DNA of 11,909 nucleotides from an uncultured Oscillospiraceae bacterium (lineage in GTDB: Bacteria; Bacillota; Clostridia; Oscillospirales; Acutalibacteraceae): positions 1 through 11,909 of the forward strand of contig USLV01000018.1 of NCBI GenBank assembly GCA_900555705.1, read 5' to 3'. Every line of letters starts with the position of its first letter. The stretch's first letter is position 1. The notes below the pieces were generated by a model that saw only the letters and a list, made by a program, of their open reading frames with translations, made no database searches and had not been told where the DNA came from. A program made the translations under genes and the position numbers. This document shows positions 9,137-11,909 of the stretch, piece by piece.

Positions 9137-10561
9137 TCACAGGGAGCTGTCCACTTCCGCTGCTCTGCCGCCGACTGCGCCCGTCTTCTTCGCCGGATCG
9201 GCCATTATCCCCAGAAAAAGCGGCAGGCCGGTCTCGCCGTCCACAATGCCGTAGAGAAACGGGCGATCGAGCGTTACGGTATAGATCTTCTCCGGCTCCG
9301 AGGGCTTCACCGAGGCCGGTTCCATGACGACACTGGCCGCAGCCCCCGCGCGCGTCCCCTGTGCGGATACCTGCATAAAGGCCTTTTGCCGGACGGAGCC
9401 GATCACCAGCGGACCCAGTGCCGACCGGCCCATCCGCGAAAAATCCGCCGCTCCCTCATCGAACGCATCCGTCATGCCGAGCGCCCGCAGCGGCTGCTCC
9501 AGCATGGCGTCGCATGTGAAATCAAACGCGGGAAGAGCGGTGTGCACCGTCGCCTCCTCCGCTCCCCGTACCAGCTGCCGGAAGTCCTCGCCGGTCAGCG
9601 AGGCGGCATATGCCGCCGGGGATATCCCCTCGTTCGGCAGCAGCGCTAAAAACTGATAGCGCCCGCCCGCGTAGCTCTTGAGGAAACCGACAGCACGGCC
9701 GTCGTCCAGATACTGCCGTTCAGCAGCCCGCAGCATATCCACCGTCCGGGACGCGCCGTCCGCTGTGTAGAACATCCCTTCGGACACCTGATGATCCGTA
9801 TACGGCTTTGCCCATTCGGCCTCAAACGCAATGGCGCTGAGCAGCACCATCTCATCCTCCGGCGAGAGCTCTTCCACCAGCCGGTCGATCATGCCGCCGG
9901 TTTTTTCGGAAACCCAGCGGTTGATCTCCTGCACCGTCTGCACATGAAACGGCGCTTTGTTTATCCCGGCGTCATAGAAGTCGGTGTTAACCTGTAAAAA
10001 CGACGGCTCTATCTGCAACCGGTCGGCTTCATCCCGAAACCAGATCGAACCGGCAGTTCGCAGCCGCGCCGTTTTCGACGACGACAGCGCCTGCCGATAC
10101 CCGCGCATATAGCGGTTCAGACAGTCGAGCGGCATCCCGTCCGCCAAAACATGCTCCATCTGCGTCCGCGTCTCCCCGGCCGCGCCGTTTGCCGTCATGG
10201 ACAGCACCGACAGCGCCGCATACGGCGAAAGCAGGAGGTTCTCCCCCGCGGAGACGCTCTGCCGCAGCAGGCCGATGGAAAAGTTTGCCGCGCCGTTGAG
10301 AAACGCCTCTTCCGTCGTCCGCTCCACCGCCGGGGACGGCGCCTCCGTCCGGCCGGTTCCCTGTGTTTCCTCTGTCATCCTTTCGGCAGACCTGTCTTCA
10401 TCCGATGACTGAGCAACCGGCTGCCTGTCGGCGGTTGTCGGAACCCGTGCGCCGTATCCCGCCGACGTCCGCTCCGCCACCGGGCCCACACAACCCGACA
10501 GTGTGAGCAGCAGCGCCGCTGCGAGTGCGGTCCCGTTTCCTGTGATTTTCCGTCTGTTCAT
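9137..10561 (-). CDS. Lipoprotein serpin (serine protease inhibitor, I4 family)
   Basis: A 474-residue serpin predicted to be anchored outside the cell. Residues 1-24 are a lipoprotein signal (positively charged MNRRK, hydrophobic ALAAALLLTLSGC, lipidated C24). Residues about 25-85 are a polar spacer and about 87-460 the serpin fold. Landmarks are NLLLSPYAALSVLSMTANGA, INRWVSEKTGGMI, VLLSAIAFEAEWAKPY and, near the end, DRPFLYGIVDGETGLPLFLG. The hinge of the reactive loop is QGTRAGAAAS (G402 at P15, T403 at P14), rich in small residues as in inhibitory serpins. Counting from it puts the scissile bond at A416-S417, which would suit elastase-like proteases. The start is ATG 10561, 8 bases after AAAGGAGG; the adjacent ATG at 10564 is only 5 bases away. 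The stop of the upstream anti-sigma-like gene abuts this ribosome site, so the two are co-transcribed. Confidence 0.92.
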   Translation of the reverse strand: MNRRKITGNGTALAAALLLTLSGCVGPVAERTSAGYGARVPTTADRQPVAQSSDEDRSAERMTEETQGTGRTEAPSPAVERTTEEAFLNGAANFSIGLLRQSVSAGENLLLSPYAALSVLSMTANGAAGETRTQMEHVLADGMPLDCLNRYMRGYRQALSSSKTARLRTAGSIWFRDEADRLQIEPSFLQVNTDFYDAGINKAPFHVQTVQEINRWVSEKTGGMIDRLVEELSPEDEMVLLSAIAFEAEWAKPYTDHQVSEGMFYTADGASRTVDMLRAAERQYLDDGRAVGFLKSYAGGRYQFLALLPNEGISPAAYAASLTGEDFRQLVRGAEEATVHTALPAFDFTCDAMLEQPLRALGMTDAFDEGAADFSRMGRSALGPLVIGSVRQKAFMQVSAQGTRAGAAASVVMEPASVKPSEPEKIYTVTLDRPFLYGIVDGETGLPLFLGIMADPAKKTGAVGGRAAEVDSSL

Positions 10562-10569
10562 CATACATG

Positions 10570-10577
10570 CCTCCTTT
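10570..10577 (-). promoter_or_regulatory. Ribosome site of the serpin, abutting the upstream stop
   Basis: On the minus strand the stop TAA of the preceding gene runs straight into AAAGGAGG (TAAAGGAGG). Eight bases then lead to ATG 10561. This fixes the serpin start and suggests translational coupling. Confidence 0.8.
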
Positions 10578-11241
10578 ACCCTGCATCGCACAGCAGATTG
10601 TCCAGCAGCGCCTGCCATCCGCTGTCTCCGTTCATGCAGTGCCAACCGTCATCCGACCAATACCGACCGCCTTCAAAATCCAGCGTCACCTCCTCCGTCC
10701 GGCCGCCGGGATACAGAACCCGGATTTCATAGAACACCCCTGTTGGCGCGGAGATCTCCCCACCGGTTACCGGCACGCCTGTCAGCGCTTCCAGCAGTCG
10801 CCCGACAGCAAGCAGCGCCTCGCTGTCTGTCACCCGGGCCTCCTGTGCATGTCCCTGCGGCGAACGGCGGCGAATCACCGCCTCCAGCGGACTGTTCAGG
10901 CCGACGCTCTGAGGCAAAGATTCTGCGGTCGTGCTGCCGGTGTCCTGCGCGGGCGCGGTTTCCCCGGCGGTGGGCTTTTCCGCCGTCGGAGATGTCGTTC
11001 TCCCGGCCGACGGCCTGCCCCCGGATGGGGATACCGTTTTGGCAGCGGAAGAGCCGTCCTCCACCGGCCACTGCGGGCTTTCCGGCGAAACGATTGTCTG
11101 TAGCCACACACTCCCGGCCAGCAAACCGATGATGAGACAGCCTGCCGTGGCTGCCAGCCGCCTCCGCCGGAGGCGACGCCCTGCCAGCAGGCGATCCCGT
11201 TTGGCGTAGACCGATTTCTGGAATTCTTCAGGGCTCTTCAT
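10576..11241 (-). CDS. Single-pass membrane protein, probable anti-sigma factor
   Basis: I do not recognise a named family for this 221-residue protein; the call rests on build and position. Residues 1-28 are a short, strongly basic cytoplasmic segment (FQKSVYAKRDRLLAGRRLRR). Residues about 29-50 are one membrane span, and about 52-110 an extracellular Ser/Thr/Pro/Gly-rich linker. Residues about 112-221 form a small folded domain with a beta-rich stretch (YEIRVLYPGGRTEEVTLDFE) and two cysteines, C202 and C218, that could form a disulfide outside the cell. ATG at 11241 follows AAAGGAGGG with 8 bases between. It overlaps the end of the sigma gene by 14 bases, the usual layout of sigma/anti-sigma pairs. 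The cytoplasmic part is too short for a classical zinc-type anti-sigma domain and lacks its His/Cys motif, so any sigma binding would be of another type. Confidence 0.7.
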   Translation of the reverse strand: MKSPEEFQKSVYAKRDRLLAGRRLRRRRLAATAGCLIIGLLAGSVWLQTIVSPESPQWPVEDGSSAAKTVSPSGGRPSAGRTTSPTAEKPTAGETAPAQDTGSTTAESLPQSVGLNSPLEAVIRRRSPQGHAQEARVTDSEALLAVGRLLEALTGVPVTGGEISAPTGVFYEIRVLYPGGRTEEVTLDFEGGRYWSDDGWHCMNGDSGWQALLDNLLCDAG

Positions 11242-11779
11242 AGCGAAATCCCTCCTTTTCCAGCCTCTCCCGCACCATCCGCCGGGCGCGATAGGAGAGA
11301 TTGTCGATCTGTTTCTCGTTCTGTTTCATCACCTGTGCCGCCTCCCGATGGCTCATCCCCTCAAAATAGAGCAGATGCAGCACCGTCCGATACGCCTCCG
11401 GCAGCGTATCCAGCACTTTGTGGAGGCTCCGCTGCTGTTCCCGACGCAGAAATTTTTCCTCGAGAGAACGCCGGTCGGCGATGTCCATTTCCTCCAGCGG
11501 GGAGGGCGACAGGTGGGAGACGCGCCGGAGATGGTTCAGCGCCTTGTTGCGGCCGATGGTAAACAGATAGGTTTTGAGCGTGGCGCCGCTGCGCTCCCGC
11601 CAAGGATGCAGCAACAGCTCGACAAAGACGTCCTCCGCCAGTTCCTCCGCCTCCGACAGGCAGCACACATAGCGGTTCAGAAAAAAGATCAGCTTTTCCC
11701 GATACCGCTCCATCACATCGCCGAACGCCTCCTGTTCCCCCGCCAGAAAACGCCGATAGCTGTCGACACCGTCATCCAT
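11228..11779 (-). CDS. ECF-type RNA polymerase sigma factor
   Basis: A 183-residue sigma-70 family protein with only the two core domains of ECF factors. Region 2 covers about residues 5-85 (FGDVMERYREKLIFFLNRYV, then AEELAEDVFVELLLHPW and TYLFTIGRNKALNHLRR). A linker follows (about 86-115), and then region 4 (about 122-178), with LDTLPEAYRTVLHLLYFEGM leading into the helix-turn-helix HREAAQVMKQNEKQIDNLSY that would read the -35 box. I chose ATG 11779 because AGGGGGAG lies 5 bases upstream; an in-frame ATG at 11818 would add 13 residues encoded partly by sequence that is probably artefact. The stop lies inside the next gene (14-base overlap). It heads a sigma, anti-sigma-like, serpin operon, so the serpin may be one of its targets. 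Its own promoter is not visible, being at or beyond the contig end. Confidence 0.9.
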   Translation of the reverse strand: MDDGVDSYRRFLAGEQEAFGDVMERYREKLIFFLNRYVCCLSEAEELAEDVFVELLLHPWRERSGATLKTYLFTIGRNKALNHLRRVSHLSPSPLEEMDIADRRSLEEKFLRREQQRSLHKVLDTLPEAYRTVLHLLYFEGMSHREAAQVMKQNEKQIDNLSYRARRMVRERLEKEGFRYEEP

Positions 11780-11784
11780 ACCCG

Positions 11785-11792
11785 CTCCCCCT
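11785..11792 (-). promoter_or_regulatory. Ribosome site deciding the sigma factor start
   Basis: AGGGGGAG on the minus strand lies 5 bases before ATG 11779. It favours this start over the ATG at 11818. Confidence 0.65.
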
Positions 11793-11806
11793 CTCTGCGG
11801 CCTCCA

Positions 11807-11861
11807 TTTCTTATACACACATCCTCCTCCAAATCCTCACCAACCCCCTTCCGGCCAACGG
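11807..11861. other. Suspect contig-end sequence with a degenerate Tn5-end-like stretch
   Basis: TTTCTTATACACAC at 11807-11820 matches the transposon end used in Nextera kits at 12 of 14 positions, about 58 bases before a perfect copy. The C-rich bases that follow (to 11861) encode nothing recognisable. This stretch may be low-quality or chimeric read sequence rather than genome. Confidence 0.45.
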
Positions 11862-11909
11862 CTGTCTCTTATACACATCTCCGAGCCCACGAGACCTCTC
11901 TACATCTCG
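11862..11909 (+). other. Illumina Nextera adapter contamination
   Basis: Positions 11862-11880 are the 19-base Tn5 mosaic end CTGTCTCTTATACACATCT. Then come the Read 2 adapter part CCGAGCCCACGAGAC (11881-11895), an 8-base index CTCTCTAC (11896-11903, which I recall as i7 index N707) and ATCTCG (11904-11909), the start of the P7 primer complement. This is library sequence, not genome, and should be trimmed. Confidence 0.98.

Noticed and set aside
8961..9254. Plus-strand open frame of 94 residues from ATG 8970
   Set aside because: It runs across the secA promoter, two terminator hairpins and the antisense of the serpin 3' end, with no ribosome site and no recognisable protein.
10562..10645. 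Longer N-terminus for the serpin beginning at 10645
   Set aside because: It would overlap the end of the anti-sigma-like gene by about 70 bases and bury the lipoprotein signal. The ribosome site and signal peptide both point to 10561.
11780..11818. Sigma factor start at ATG 11818
   Set aside because: The added residues come partly from suspect end sequence, and a good ribosome site precedes ATG 11779.
11862..11880. A Tn5-like transposon inverted repeat as a natural mobile element
   Set aside because: It is followed by the Nextera adapter, an index and the P7 primer start, so it is library sequence, not a natural insertion.

Overview
This is a GC-rich, densely coded bacterial window whose gene order and sequences point to a Gram-positive, Clostridia-type organism, most likely a gut Oscillospiraceae/Ruminococcaceae-like lineage. 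The basis is the dnaX-ybaB-recR order, strong AGGAGG ribosome sites, sigma-A type promoters and SecA residue numbering that matches Bacillus subtilis. The lineage is an inference from gene content, not a database result. The contig is a sequencing assembly: its last 48 bases are Illumina Nextera adapter, an index and the start of the flow-cell primer.

Layout. (1) Positions 2-2709, plus strand: a tight run of informational genes with gaps of 28-40 bases. It holds the 3' end of dnaX (DNA polymerase III tau/gamma), ybaB/ebfC, recR, smpB and a small three-helix membrane protein of unknown role. It ends at a strong bidirectional terminator (2732-2773) shared with the convergent ychF. (2) Positions 2785-5832, minus strand: an ABC exporter half-transporter followed downstream by the ribosome-associated ATPase ychF, with a large hairpin between them. 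The transporter has a near-consensus sigma-A promoter at 5943-5971 and a leader stem-loop. (3) Positions 6141-8888, minus strand: secA, with its own extended -10 promoter (8948-8976) and terminator (6094-6134). (4) Positions 9137-11779, minus strand: a three-gene operon of an ECF-type sigma factor, a single-pass membrane protein placed like an anti-sigma factor, and a lipoprotein serpin. The first two overlap by 14 bases, and the last two are joined by a stop codon that abuts the next ribosome site. Two candidate terminators follow the serpin.

The ECF operon is the most interesting part. It links a signal-responsive sigma/anti-sigma pair to a surface-anchored protease inhibitor that keeps an inhibitory-type hinge and has a predicted Ala-Ser scissile bond, suggesting defence of the cell envelope against an external serine protease. 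The promoter that would test autoregulation lies at or beyond the damaged contig end.

The other regions are conserved housekeeping genes. I found no tRNA, rRNA, CRISPR array, insertion sequence or phage gene.
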